Source: Agathobaculum massiliense (GTDB lineage: Bacteria > Bacillota > Clostridia > Oscillospirales > Butyricicoccaceae). From it: 64,000 nt of DNA. The stretch lies in assembly GCF_900291975.1 (NCBI RefSeq), contig NZ_OMPN01000001.1, positions 1,860,001 through 1,924,000 on the forward strand, read 5' to 3'. Positions 8,461-16,200 of this stretch are shown here, one piece after another. The stretch's first letter is position 1. Each line of letters begins with the position of its first letter. The position numbers were made by a program, and so were the translations under genes. The notes under the pieces are model-generated. The model did no database searches. It was not told where the DNA came from and saw only the letters and a list, made by a program, of their open reading frames with translations.

Positions 8461-8572
8461 AATCCCTGCCGTTATTCCGCTTCGGGGATTTGCCGCGAAT
8501 ACGGGACAGGCAATCGCAATGTTCGTCTGGGTCTAAATTTGCCCCGCAGCAGGGGCAGGTGTGATAATACAT
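8426..8572 (-). CDS. 48-residue cysteine-rich (zinc-ribbon-like) protein
   Basis: The frame begins MYYHTCPCCGANLDPDEHCDC and then has a basic tail rich in Arg. Two CPCC/CDC cysteine pairs suggest a small metal-binding knuckle. A strong site, AAAGGAG, lies 7 bases before ATG 8572. The gene is too short for usual gene callers and overlaps the methyltransferase start. The function is unknown; coupling to the methyltransferase is inferred from the overlap. Confidence 0.65.
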   Translation of the reverse strand: MYYHTCPCCGANLDPDEHCDCLSRIRGKSPKRNNGRDYGRRGPARVRT

Positions 8573-8598
8573 GGGCGTCTCCTTTCCGTCTGGTTAAT

Positions 8599-8715
8599 TT
8601 ATTCGTGTATCTGCATAGACACGCTGGGCGGCGGTCTGGCAGGGGGAACAACGGGTTTCGGGCATAAAAATAACCGCGCTGTCAGCGCGGCTCGGTAAGG
8701 TATCTGATGGTGCAT
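8599..8715 (-). CDS. Candidate 38-residue leader peptide of the ICE operon
   Basis: The frame MHHQIPYRAALTARLFLC followed by a Pro-rich segment starts 7 bases after AAAGGA. It spans a hairpin with a T-rich tail (8674-8690) and ends 26 bases before the next start. This layout resembles a translated attenuator. It may simply be a chance frame, so confidence is modest. Confidence 0.4.
   Translation of the reverse strand: MHHQIPYRAALTARLFLCPKPVVPPARPPPSVSMQIHE
8674..8690 (-). terminator. Terminator-like hairpin inside the ICE leader
   Basis: A perfect 7-bp stem (CCGCGCT and its complement) with a 3-base loop is followed by TTATTTTTATG on the minus strand. It lies inside the candidate leader peptide, upstream of the methyltransferase operon. 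Confidence 0.6.
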
Positions 8716-8742
8716 GCTTCGTTCCTTTCTATGGAAATGGGA

Positions 8743-8774
8743 AAAGCCGGTCCCTGTTTCCAAAGACCGGCTTT
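8743..8774 (-). repeat. 10-bp hairpin at the 5' end of the ICE leader
   Basis: AAAGCCGGTC pairs perfectly with GACCGGCTTT across a 12-base loop. It would be the first structure in RNA started from the promoter at 8791-8818, ahead of the leader peptide. Confidence 0.6.
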
Positions 8775-8790
8775 CCGATACGTTTTCTTA

Positions 8791-8818
8791 TTTATACTTT
8801 TGATGTGTTAGTTGTTAA
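8791..8818 (-). promoter_or_regulatory. Predicted promoter of the ICE transfer operon
   Basis: On the minus strand TTAACA (8813-8818) and TATAAA (8791-8796) are 16 bases apart. It faces the leader peptide and methyltransferase. Confidence 0.55.
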
Positions 8819-9455
8819 CTGCCGTCCTGTTTTTTGACACCTGTTTTTACACCAGAATTCTTAATTGGGGGCATTTTGAAGCAGGCTGGAACACGTCTGT
8901 TTGGCAATCTGTTATTTCCTGCATTTTAGACCAGAAAGCTAAATTGTTCGGGGATTTCAACCTCTGACGTGACAATTAAGTTACAGGACGCCCGAAAGTT
9001 GCTATAAGCTGTTTCCGCTGAAACCTTGGAGAGAGAACACCAACGGTTTCTCCCCTCTTGCCAATCACCCCTTTTCCCTGATGCACAGGCCGGAGGCCGG
9101 AACGGCTGCGCCGTTCCTATTTCTGACCAGGACCGCTCCGAAAAAATACGGGGGCTGTTGCGGGAGCTCTGTTCGCGCGGAGGTTAGAACGGGACAGCGG
9201 GAAAACGGATGCCGCCTGTCCGAAACGGTCTATGCGCGCGTAACAGCGCGCGCGGGAGGGGGAAAGCCGCCGCCATCCTGCCCCCTGGGGTGGAAGCCGT
9301 TGTGCTTACCGTGATATAGCAAATGGGCGGCAGATGGAACGCGCGACCCACCTTGCGCGCGGAGCGCGCCCTTATTTGCGGGAGCAAATGCCGTAAACCG
9401 GCCTTGCGGAAGCGCCAAAGCCCTGCAGCCGCGAAAAAAGGAAAGCAGGGAATTC
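8819..9455. other. 637-base stretch with no gene I trust; several short perfect hairpins
   Basis: The left third is AT-rich and the right part GC-rich. Open frames here lack ribosome sites and have Arg/Pro/Gly-biased translations typical of GC-rich shadows. Perfect hairpins occur at 9099-9117 (8-bp stem), 9234-9252, 9355-9369 and 9374-9389 (ATTTGC/GCAAAT). The region may hold ICE end or regulatory sequence, but no attachment site could be identified because the other ICE end is outside the window. Confidence 0.5.
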
Positions 9456-9495
9456 AAAAGGGGAGGAAAACCCATGCGGGTTGTCCTCCCCTTTT
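9456..9495 (-). terminator. Terminator after the 54-residue gene
   Basis: AAAAGGGGAGGA pairs with TCCTCCCCTTTT, and the loop itself holds an AACCC/GGGTT stem. It lies 52 bases after the small gene on the minus strand and would also work on the plus strand. Confidence 0.75.
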
Positions 9496-9547
9496 GCCCC
9501 CGCGCCGGGCGGCGCACCGTCCCCGTTGCCGAGGGGATATAAAGCGG

Positions 9548-9712
9548 TCAATACTTCCGGCGGTGTTTCTCTCGAACGGCATCCTCCCGCGCCATAGCGA
9601 GACAGAGCCGGAGCATCCCGCGCCAGAAGCGCTGCGGGTCGTCCCGTTCCAAGCGCTGGAGGTAGTCTTTATCATGGCGGTGTTTTAGAGCAAAAAATTT
9701 TTCATTCATCAT
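9548..9712 (-). CDS. 54-residue basic protein of unknown function
   Basis: The frame starts with two ATG codons (9712, 9709), reads MMNEKFFALKHRHDKDYL and continues with a charged, helix-prone sequence (RLERDDPQRFWRGMLRLC, then AREDAVREKHRRKY). It has balanced composition unlike the neighbouring shadow frames, a GAGTG site upstream and a good terminator downstream. It diverges from the XRE gene across the AT-rich palindrome. I do not recognise the family. An ICE regulatory or maintenance role is only inferred from position. Confidence 0.6.
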   Translation of the reverse strand: MMNEKFFALKHRHDKDYLQRLERDDPQRFWRGMLRLCLAMAREDAVREKHRRKY

Positions 9713-9805
9713 ATATCACTCAAACAATATATACATAATAGTATATTATAAATAATGAATTGTCAATTTGATTATTTATAATTAATGTATATATCAGGTG
9801 ATATA
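9712..9805. promoter_or_regulatory. AT-rich nested palindrome between two divergent small genes (putative operator)
   Basis: Three inverted repeats are nested around one centre: TATATCAC/GTGATATA (9712-9719, 9798-9805), ATATATACAT/ATGTATATAT (9727-9736, 9785-9794) and TATAAATAAT/ATTATTTATA (9747-9756, 9771-9780). The innermost bases also pair (ATTG/CAAT). The right outer arm contains the ribosome site of the XRE gene, and the left outer arm touches the start of the 54-residue gene. Confidence 0.75.
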
Positions 9806-9806
9806 A

Positions 9807-10013
9807 ATGAATTCTATCAGATTGACAGTCCGTGAGGCTATGGAATCAAACGGATTGAATCGTTACAAAGTTAATAAATTAACGGGAATCCCGTATCAGA
9901 CATTGGATAGATACTTTAAGAATGAAGTGGCGCGGTATGACAGTGATGTATTACTGAAACTGTGCGTCGCCCTCGACTGCGGCATCGAAGACCTGATCGA
10001 AGTCGTCCGCTGA
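9807..10013 (+). CDS. XRE-family helix-turn-helix regulator
   Basis: The 68-residue protein is almost entirely a Cro/C1-type helix-turn-helix (TVREAMESNGLNRYKVNKLT, then IPYQTLDRYF and a C-terminal DSDVLLKLCVALDCGIEDLI). It should bind DNA as a dimer, most likely the palindrome just upstream, and so repress itself and the divergent gene. AGGTGAT lies 6 bases before the ATG. Codon use and base composition are AT-rich compared with the flanking chromosome, suggesting it belongs to the mobile element or its scar. Confidence 0.88.
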   Translation: MNSIRLTVREAMESNGLNRYKVNKLTGIPYQTLDRYFKNEVARYDSDVLLKLCVALDCGIEDLIEVVR

Positions 10014-10022
10014 ACCGGACGT

Positions 10023-10058
10023 AAAAAGCACGGATGGAAAAGCCATCCGTGCTTTTTT
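10023..10058. terminator. Bidirectional terminator
   Basis: AAAAAGCACGGATGG pairs with its complement across a 5-base loop, with A and T tails on both sides. It separates the XRE gene from the convergent DUF4129 gene. Confidence 0.9.
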
Positions 10059-11334
10059 ATGCTCTGCGGCGGGAGACGCGCAGCTTTTTCCACAGCATCG
10101 CGGCTTCACGCGCGGTCAGGAAATCCCCGCCGCCGAAATACCGCGCGTCGAGCGCGTCCGACAGGAACCGCAGCTCCCCTTCGCAGTCGGGATAGAGCGC
10201 GTTCATGCGCATAAGGAACTGGCGGCAGGTTTCGCCCTCCTGCCGGCCGAGCCGCCTGCGGCGCGCCTGCCGCTGGATGCGGTGCAGCACGCCGGGCGCG
10301 GTGTTGCGCTCGGTCACATACCGCATTGCAAACCGTATCCGCGTCTGCAGCCGCGCCCAAAGCCCGCGCAGCAGCGCGGACAGGCGCGGCCGCTCGCGCT
10401 GGACGCCCAGCTCGCCGCGCATCCCGCCCACCGTCAGGCGCAGTCTGCCGCGGCGCAGCAGCAGGATCAGCGCGGCCGCCAGCCCGACGATAATCAGCAC
10501 GAGCAGCGCGTACAGCATCAGCTCGGAAAACCGCGCGGCCTGCTCGGACTGCTCGGCGGTCACGTTGCCGGGTAGGGGCGTTCCCTCCAGCGTGCCGGAC
10601 TCATCCGGCGTGAAGTGGGACAGGAGCCACAGGAAAAACGCGTTGAACGCGTGGTACAGGCGGGAAACGAGCGCCCGCAGGAGCGCCCAGCCGCCCAGCA
10701 ACACGGATTTGATCTGTCCGCTCAGCGTCAGGATCACACCGCCGGCAATCAGCGCCATGCCACCCACGGCGGCCAGCAGGATCGCCGCGCCGCGCCCGCC
10801 CGCATGGGAAGCGGAACGCCCGCCTGCCGAGCGGCGCGCGACCGCGGCCGCCATCGTCAGCACGGCGGCCAGCAGCAGCGGCAGCAGAGGGCGCATCGGC
10901 CGTCCCGTCAGCGAATAGTAGGCCAGACCGATGAACAGGAGTACGATGTTTCCATCCAGATGCGAGATCAGGCGCTCGGGCGTGACCGGACGAAGCAGGG
11001 TGCCATAGCTGATATAATAGCAGCTCAGCCACATGATGACTGCGAACAGGATGCCCATGGTCGAGGAAAAGCGGCCGTAGACCGCGAAGGATACCGTGGC
11101 CTGCGCCGCGAAAAACAGCGCCGTGACCAGCGCAAGGCGGCGCACCGGCTGCGCGCGCCGCAGCAGGCGACTGAGGCAGAAATGATACGCCAGCAGGAAG
11201 CAGGCCCATACGGGCAGGCAGGCCGAGGTGAACGAGCCGGTCTCGACCTGTGAGAAAAAGCCGAAAACAAACGACAGCGAGGCGATGGTGGAAAACAGCA
11301 CCGCCGCGCCGAACAGGGGGGAGCGCCCGTTCAT
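10057..11334 (-). CDS. DUF4129-type multi-pass membrane protein
   Basis: The 425-residue protein has about six hydrophobic segments in residues 1-225, a further one near 272-292, and a cytoplasmic C-terminus rich in Arg. The end (GETCRQFLMRMNALYP, then DALDARYFGGGDF) resembles DUF4129, which is often found next to or fused with transglutaminase-like proteins in MoxR/DUF58 operons. No transglutaminase catalytic triad is visible. Its ATG overlaps the DUF58 stop (ATGA). A role in cell-envelope stress or protein assembly is inferred from the operon type only. Confidence 0.75.
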   Translation of the reverse strand: MNGRSPLFGAAVLFSTIASLSFVFGFFSQVETGSFTSACLPVWACFLLAYHFCLSRLLRRAQPVRRLALVTALFFAAQATVSFAVYGRFSSTMGILFAVIMWLSCYYISYGTLLRPVTPERLISHLDGNIVLLFIGLAYYSLTGRPMRPLLPLLLAAVLTMAAAVARRSAGGRSASHAGGRGAAILLAAVGGMALIAGGVILTLSGQIKSVLLGGWALLRALVSRLYHAFNAFFLWLLSHFTPDESGTLEGTPLPGNVTAEQSEQAARFSELMLYALLVLIIVGLAAALILLLRRGRLRLTVGGMRGELGVQRERPRLSALLRGLWARLQTRIRFAMRYVTERNTAPGVLHRIQRQARRRRLGRQEGETCRQFLMRMNALYPDCEGELRFLSDALDARYFGGGDFLTAREAAMLWKKLRVSRRRA

Positions 11335-12647
11335 ACCGCCGCCCCCTTTGCCAGCCGCCGCAGCGGCACAACACGCAGGTCAGGGGCGGCGGACGAGGCG
11401 ACGCCCGCGGCGGCAAATACGGTCACACGCGTCGCACCCAACCGGCCGACCAGCCCATGCACGGGTCCGTCCGGCGCGCAGGTGATCAGATAGACGCGGC
11501 CGGCCTCGGACGCGGCGGTCAGGACGGCGCGCTCGTCAAAGCGGGAGGGCGCGCACTGTTCCAGCCGGTCGCCGTTTTCCGCGAACAGATGCTGCGCCAG
11601 GCAGTCGTAGCCCGCGAGCAGGCCGAGCAGCTCAGCGGCGGAACGGCCCTCGACCGGCGGCAGGGTAACGGCCGAATACCGGCGGGAGGCGGGCAGCGCA
11701 AGCCCGCAGGTCACGCCGCGCCGGAACAGCCGCGCGATGACCGAGCCGAGGAGCTCAAGCGCTTGCTCCAGCTCGGCATAATCCGTGGACAGGCCGCAGA
11801 ACGATTCCCCGTCCAGCACGAACAGCGCGGAAAGGGGCTGGATGGTTTCGTAAAAGTTGACCTTAAGCTCCTGCGTGCGCGCCGCCATGCGCCAGTTGAT
11901 GCGCTTCCAGCTGTCACTCGGCTGGTAGGGGCGCAGGCCGCGCAGCACGGCCATATCCTCCTGATAGCCGGCCGAGCCGGCCGACTGCCGCCACTGTTCC
12001 TGCAGGAACAGTGAAATATCGACCGGCACGCTGCGCGGGTAAACCAGTACTTGGGGAAGCTTGCTCGGCGGGCAGGGGGCCTCGACCTGGGACAGCCCGA
12101 AGCCGTCGCCCGAACGGAGCATCAGCCGGTCCATGCGGTAGACGCCGCGCCGCCGCGCAGTCCACACGCTGCGCAGGGTGAGCGTTTCGTGGCCCATTAC
12201 GAATGAAAAGGTGCGGCGATAGGCGTCGGGGGCGGGGCGGTCCGCTGTGTCCGGCGTGGATTCCCGCCCCTGCGCTTCGCCGGAAAGGCAGGCGTACCGC
12301 TCGAAGGTCTCGTCAGGCGTGAGGCAGTCGCGCTCGGGAATTCCCTGGGACAACTCCAGCCAGATCAACGGCAGAAGCTTGTCGTTTTTGACTGTGTAGG
12401 AGAACGTGGTCTCCATGTCCGGATACAGGCGGGTGCGGGAGCAGTCAACCTCCAGCGTGACATGCCGGATCGACCGCGCGCCCCACAAAAACGCCGCGCC
12501 GGACAGCAGGAACAGGAACGCGAAGGCCGCGGACAGCACGAGCAGGTCCCCGACCGCGGCGGCTACGCACAGGATAAGCCACAGCGCGACCGCGGGCAGG
12601 GAAACGAGTATGCTGGACGCGCGCCCGAACTGTAGGCGCTTATTCAT
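11331..12647 (-). CDS. DUF58 domain protein of a MoxR operon
   Basis: The 438-residue protein has two N-terminal membrane segments, a beta-rich part, and the DUF58 signature region GLRPYQPSDSWKRINWRMAA near residue 220 followed by a von Willebrand-like fold (LFVLDGESFCG). DUF58 proteins work with MoxR ATPases, perhaps presenting metal-dependent adhesion sites. ATG 12647 is chosen as it overlaps the moxR stop by 8 bases; the longer upstream frame is only a shadow of moxR. Confidence 0.88.
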   Translation of the reverse strand: MNKRLQFGRASSILVSLPAVALWLILCVAAAVGDLLVLSAAFAFLFLLSGAAFLWGARSIRHVTLEVDCSRTRLYPDMETTFSYTVKNDKLLPLIWLELSQGIPERDCLTPDETFERYACLSGEAQGRESTPDTADRPAPDAYRRTFSFVMGHETLTLRSVWTARRRGVYRMDRLMLRSGDGFGLSQVEAPCPPSKLPQVLVYPRSVPVDISLFLQEQWRQSAGSAGYQEDMAVLRGLRPYQPSDSWKRINWRMAARTQELKVNFYETIQPLSALFVLDGESFCGLSTDYAELEQALELLGSVIARLFRRGVTCGLALPASRRYSAVTLPPVEGRSAAELLGLLAGYDCLAQHLFAENGDRLEQCAPSRFDERAVLTAASEAGRVYLITCAPDGPVHGLVGRLGATRVTVFAAAGVASSAAPDLRVVPLRRLAKGAAV

Positions 12648-13596
12648 CGTAAATACCGCTCTGGGCGGGCGGCACGGGTACGCTTTCGAGCAGCTCCGCG
12701 ACCACGGTCTCGCCCGTCCGTCCGGCGAGCTGGGCCTCGCTTTCGAGCAGCAGGCGGTGCGGCAGGACAAAGCGGGCGAGGTACTGCACGTCGTCCGGCG
12801 TGACGAACGCGCGCCCGCGCATGGCGGCCCAGGCTTTGGCTACGCGGAACAGTGCGCGAGAGGCGCGGGGGCTGGCACCCATGGCGACGCCGGGGCAGCC
12901 GCGCGTCGCGGCGACGAGCGCGACGATGTACTCCGTAACCGCGTCCGACACCTGTATATTCTGAAGCGAGGCGCGCAGCGCGAGGATCTCCTCTGGTCCG
13001 GTGACCGCCCGCACCTGGTCGAACGGCATGGCGTCGCCCAGGTTGCGCAGCATCTGGGCCTCCTCGGCCGCGTCCGGATAGCCCATGGACAGGCGCATCA
13101 GGAAGCGGTCCATCTGTGCGGCGGGCAGGCGGAACGTGCTTTCGGATTCCACCGGATTCTGGGTGGCCAGCACGAAGAACGGCGCGGGCAGGGGCAACGT
13201 TTCGCCGTCAATGGTGACGTGCTGCTCCTCCATGGCCTCGAGCAGCGCGGACTGGGTGCGCGGCACGGCGCGGTTGATCTCGTCCGCGAGCAGGATGTGT
13301 GTGAACACCGGTCCGCGCAGCAGCCGGAATTCGCCGGTGCGCTGGTCGAAGATGTTCATGCCCGTGATGTCCGAGGGCAGCAGGTCGGGGACGAACTGCA
13401 CACGGCGCGACGCGCAGCCGGACGCGAGCGAGAGGGTCTTGACGAGCGTGGTCTTGCCGACGCCGGGCATGTCGTCGAGCAGGATATGCCCGCCGGCGAG
13501 CAGCACCGCAATGATCAGCTCGATGCGGTCGTGCTTGCCGAGGATGATTTTTTCGGTTTCCGCAGCCAATTTTGCTGCAAATGCAGAGATTTCCAT
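12640..13596 (-). CDS. MoxR-family AAA+ ATPase
   Basis: The 318-residue protein has Walker A MPGVGKTTL near residue 45, Walker B region HILLADEINRA, the ATQNPVE sensor motif and a C-terminal lid (FVTPDDVQYLARFVLPHR). MoxR ATPases act as chaperones for the assembly or activation of partner complexes, here the downstream DUF58 and DUF4129 proteins, with which it forms an overlapping three-gene operon. GGAAAGGAAC lies before the start. Confidence 0.92.
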   Translation of the reverse strand: MEISAFAAKLAAETEKIILGKHDRIELIIAVLLAGGHILLDDMPGVGKTTLVKTLSLASGCASRRVQFVPDLLPSDITGMNIFDQRTGEFRLLRGPVFTHILLADEINRAVPRTQSALLEAMEEQHVTIDGETLPLPAPFFVLATQNPVESESTFRLPAAQMDRFLMRLSMGYPDAAEEAQMLRNLGDAMPFDQVRAVTGPEEILALRASLQNIQVSDAVTEYIVALVAATRGCPGVAMGASPRASRALFRVAKAWAAMRGRAFVTPDDVQYLARFVLPHRLLLESEAQLAGRTGETVVAELLESVPVPPAQSGIYDE

Positions 13597-13674
13597 AGTT
13601 GTTCCTTTCCAGCCTTGTTTCGTTCAGATTGCCGCAATAAAAAAGCCTGCCTGCGTGGGATAACGGGATATCGT

Positions 13675-13703
13675 ATTCTATCATAAAGCGGGGGGAAAGT
13701 AAA
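13675..13703 (-). promoter_or_regulatory. Promoter of the moxR operon
   Basis: TTTACT (13698-13703) and TAGAAT (13675-13680) are 17 bases apart on the minus strand, about 80 bases before moxR. Confidence 0.65.
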
Positions 13704-13721
13704 TCAGCCGCGCCCGCCCTC

Positions 13722-13751
13722 TTGACAGCAGCTCGTCAACGGCGGTATAAC
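13722..13751 (+). promoter_or_regulatory. Promoter of the AEC permease gene
   Basis: TTGACA (13722-13727) and TATAAC (13746-13751) are 18 bases apart, about 50 bases before the start codon and back to back with the moxR promoter. Confidence 0.7.
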
Positions 13752-13802
13752 TGAAAGATAAGGGAAAAGCCGTTGTCTGGAAACGGCAGGGGGAATGGGG
13801 AA

Positions 13803-14729
13803 ATGGATATGTTCTGGTCGCTTGCTGGGGAAGTCGGGAAGCTGTTCCTGATGATGCTCATCGGCTTTGTGGTTTACCGCCTGGGCATCATCACGGTGGA
13901 GGAAAGCAAAATCCTTTCCAAGATGATGCTGTACATCGTGTTGCCAGCGGTCGTGCTGCATTCGTTCATGGTCGAGTTCACGCCGGATAAGACCAGGGGG
14001 CTGCTCCTGTCCTATGCGGCGGCGCTGGGCGTCAGCCTGGTGCTGGTGGCCGCCGTCACGCTGCTCAAGCGCCCGCTGCATCTGACGCCGGTGGAGTCGA
14101 TGTCGGTCATCTATTTCAACACCGGCATCGCCGTGCCGATTGTGGGCGCCGCGATCGGCCAGGAGTGGGTGGTGTATGCCACGGCGATGATCTGCGTGCA
14201 TACGTTCCTGGTGTGGACGCACTGTAAGTTCACCCTGTCCGGCGAGCGCACCGTAAGCTGGAAAAAGCTGTTCCTCAATCCCAACATGATCTCCATGCTG
14301 ATTGGCATCGCGCTGTTTACGCTGCAGCTTCCAGTGCCTGCGGTGGTCAGCGGAACGGTGGAGGGAATGGCCGACCTGTTCGGCCCGCTCAGCATGGTCG
14401 TGACGGGCATTTTGATCGGCAGCCTGAGCTGGGAAAGGGTGCGGTCGTACCGCAGGCTTCCCCTTGTGGTCGGGCTGCGAATGGTCGCCTGCCCGCTGGC
14501 CGCGCTTCTGCTGGTCAAGGCGCTGCATCTGGCGCAGATGGCGCCGGACGGCTCGCTGATCCTGACCGCCGCGCTCTTGTCCGTAGCTACGAATTCAGGC
14601 AGTACGATCACTCAGATGGTGCAGGTCTACGGCGGGGACGCGGAGTATTCCAGCGTGATCTGTGCGGTGACGTCGCTCCTGAGCATGGCGGCGCTGCCGC
14701 TGTTCGGGCAGATGGTCCGGATACTGTAG
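13803..14729 (+). CDS. AEC (auxin efflux carrier) family permease
   Basis: The protein is 308 residues with about ten membrane segments in two halves. Typical sites are the N-terminal MMLIGFVVYRLGIIT and the conserved TNSGSTITQMVQ near the C-terminus. Bacterial members export or import small organic acids such as malate or malonate; the substrate here is unknown. ATG 13803 follows AGGGGG by 9 bases; a TTG start at 13773 is less likely. A terminator follows. Confidence 0.88.
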   Translation: MDMFWSLAGEVGKLFLMMLIGFVVYRLGIITVEESKILSKMMLYIVLPAVVLHSFMVEFTPDKTRGLLLSYAAALGVSLVLVAAVTLLKRPLHLTPVESMSVIYFNTGIAVPIVGAAIGQEWVVYATAMICVHTFLVWTHCKFTLSGERTVSWKKLFLNPNMISMLIGIALFTLQLPVPAVVSGTVEGMADLFGPLSMVVTGILIGSLSWERVRSYRRLPLVVGLRMVACPLAALLLVKALHLAQMAPDGSLILTAALLSVATNSGSTITQMVQVYGGDAEYSSVICAVTSLLSMAALPLFGQMVRIL

Positions 14730-14743
14730 GGAAAAGCCGGCAG

Positions 14744-14767
14744 GCGCCGCGGGTATGCCCGCGGCGC
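14744..14767. terminator. Convergent terminator (AEC permease / MATE)
   Basis: GCGCCGCGGG pairs with CCCGCGGCGC around a 4-base loop, followed by TGATTTTA on the plus strand. It lies between two converging genes. Confidence 0.75.
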
Positions 14768-14772
14768 TGATT

Positions 14773-16200
14773 TTACGCCTCCGCGGGCGGCATCTGCCCG
14801 ATCTGCTGCCGCAGGCGGCGCATCTCCGGCACGATGAAGAACGCGACGATCGCGGCAGAGGCCGCATCCGCGATGGGGGCGGAATACAGGATGCCGTCCA
14901 GGCCGAAGAACAGCGGCAGGATCAGGATGAGCGGGATCAGCAGCAGGAGCTGGCGCAGCATGGACAGCACGGATGCTTTAAGCGGCTGGCCGGTGGCCTG
15001 GAAATAGTTGGTGGATACGATCTGGAAGCCTGCGCAGAAGATGCTGAACAGGTAGATGCGCAGACATTTGACCGCAAAATCCGTGAACGCGGCGTTTTCC
15101 TTGCCGAAAATGCCCACAATCGTCTCAGGAAACAACTGGCAGAGCAGCCAGCAGAACGCAATCAGACCTGTGGCGAATGTGACCGCAAGCAGATAGGTGC
15201 GGCGGATGCGGGCAAAGTTTTTCGCACCCCGATTGAAGCCGAGGATGGGCTGCGCGCCGATCCCCACGCCGATGCCGAACGCGGCCATAATCATGGCGAT
15301 CTTCATCACGATGCCCATGGCGCTCAGCGCCACGTCGCCGCCGATGGCGCTCTGGTCGCCGTAATGCACCAGGGAATTATTCATCACAACCTGCATGATG
15401 CAGCCGACCGACTGCGTGATGCCGGAGGAGACGCCAAGCGCCATCGCGCGGCGCACCAGATACCAGTCCGGCCGGCGGTAGGCGCGGCGCAGGCGCATGT
15501 GGCGCGGGTTGCCGCGGCTCGGCCGCAGGAAATACAGGGTCAGTACAACGGCGGAGATGATCTGCGAGGTGATCGTGGCAATCGCCGCGCCCTTGACGCC
15601 CCAGTGCAGGACGAATATGTAGATGGGATCGAGGATCGTATTCAGGAAAGCGCCGATCATCATACCGTACATGGACATGCGCGGATGGCCGTCCGTGCGC
15701 GCCAGGTTGGACAGCACGACCGAAACCATGTTAAAGGGCGTGCCGAGCAGGATGATCGAGGTGTAGTCAAGCGCGTAAGGCAGGATGGAATCGGTCGCGC
15801 CGAACGCGCGCAGCAGGGGGCGCAGGAAGAGCAGGCCGAGGACCATCAGCACGACGCTGAGCAGGATGGAAAAGGAGAACGCGGTGTTGAGCGTACGCTC
15901 GGCTTCCTCCTCGTTCTTTTCCCCCAGACGGATGGCCGCGTGCGCGCTGCTGCCCGCGCCGATCAGGGTGGAGAATGCCAGCAGGATGGTCATGACCGGA
16001 AAAGCGACCGTTGTCGCGGCGTTGCCCAGATAGCCGACACCCTGCCCGATGAAGATTTGGTCCACGATGTTGTAAATCGAGTTGATCAGGCAGGAGACGA
16101 TGGCGGGAAGGGAGAAGGTCACCAGCAGCCGGCCGACCGGCTTGCAGCCGAGCGGGTTCTGGGGAACGGAGGCGTTCGGTTCAGCCCGCAGGGTCTGCAT
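14773..16200 (-). CDS. MATE-family efflux transporter (MepA-like)
   Basis: The 475-residue protein has twelve predicted membrane segments and MATE features such as IYNIVDQIFIGQGVGYLG near the N-terminus and GFNRGAKNFARIRRT in the middle. MATE pumps use sodium or proton gradients to export drugs and cationic compounds. Its start lies inside the end of the MarR gene, with AAAGGAGAG 7 bases upstream. The MarR-MATE operon layout matches the staphylococcal mepRA system. Confidence 0.92.
   Translation of the reverse strand: MQTLRAEPNASVPQNPLGCKPVGRLLVTFSLPAIVSCLINSIYNIVDQIFIGQGVGYLGNAATTVAFPVMTILLAFSTLIGAGSSAHAAIRLGEKNEEEAERTLNTAFSFSILLSVVLMVLGLLFLRPLLRAFGATDSILPYALDYTSIILLGTPFNMVSVVLSNLARTDGHPRMSMYGMMIGAFLNTILDPIYIFVLHWGVKGAAIATITSQIISAVVLTLYFLRPSRGNPRHMRLRRAYRRPDWYLVRRAMALGVSSGITQSVGCIMQVVMNNSLVHYGDQSAIGGDVALSAMGIVMKIAMIMAAFGIGVGIGAQPILGFNRGAKNFARIRRTYLLAVTFATGLIAFCWLLCQLFPETIVGIFGKENAAFTDFAVKCLRIYLFSIFCAGFQIVSTNYFQATGQPLKASVLSMLRQLLLLIPLILILPLFFGLDGILYSAPIADAASAAIVAFFIVPEMRRLRQQIGQMPPAEA

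Noticed and set aside
9230-9688. Several 70-120 codon frames in the ICE non-coding stretch, both strands
   Set aside because: They pass through strong hairpins, lack ribosome sites and have Arg/Pro/Gly-rich composition. Only the 9548-9712 frame was kept.
8573-9806. An ICE attachment site
   Set aside because: A direct repeat cannot be recognised because the other end of the element is outside the window and no tRNA or known target gene 3' end is visible here.
13208-13684. A 158-codon minus-strand frame overlapping moxR and its promoter
   Set aside because: It is a frame-shifted shadow of moxR with Arg/His/Ala-rich composition and starts inside the promoter region.
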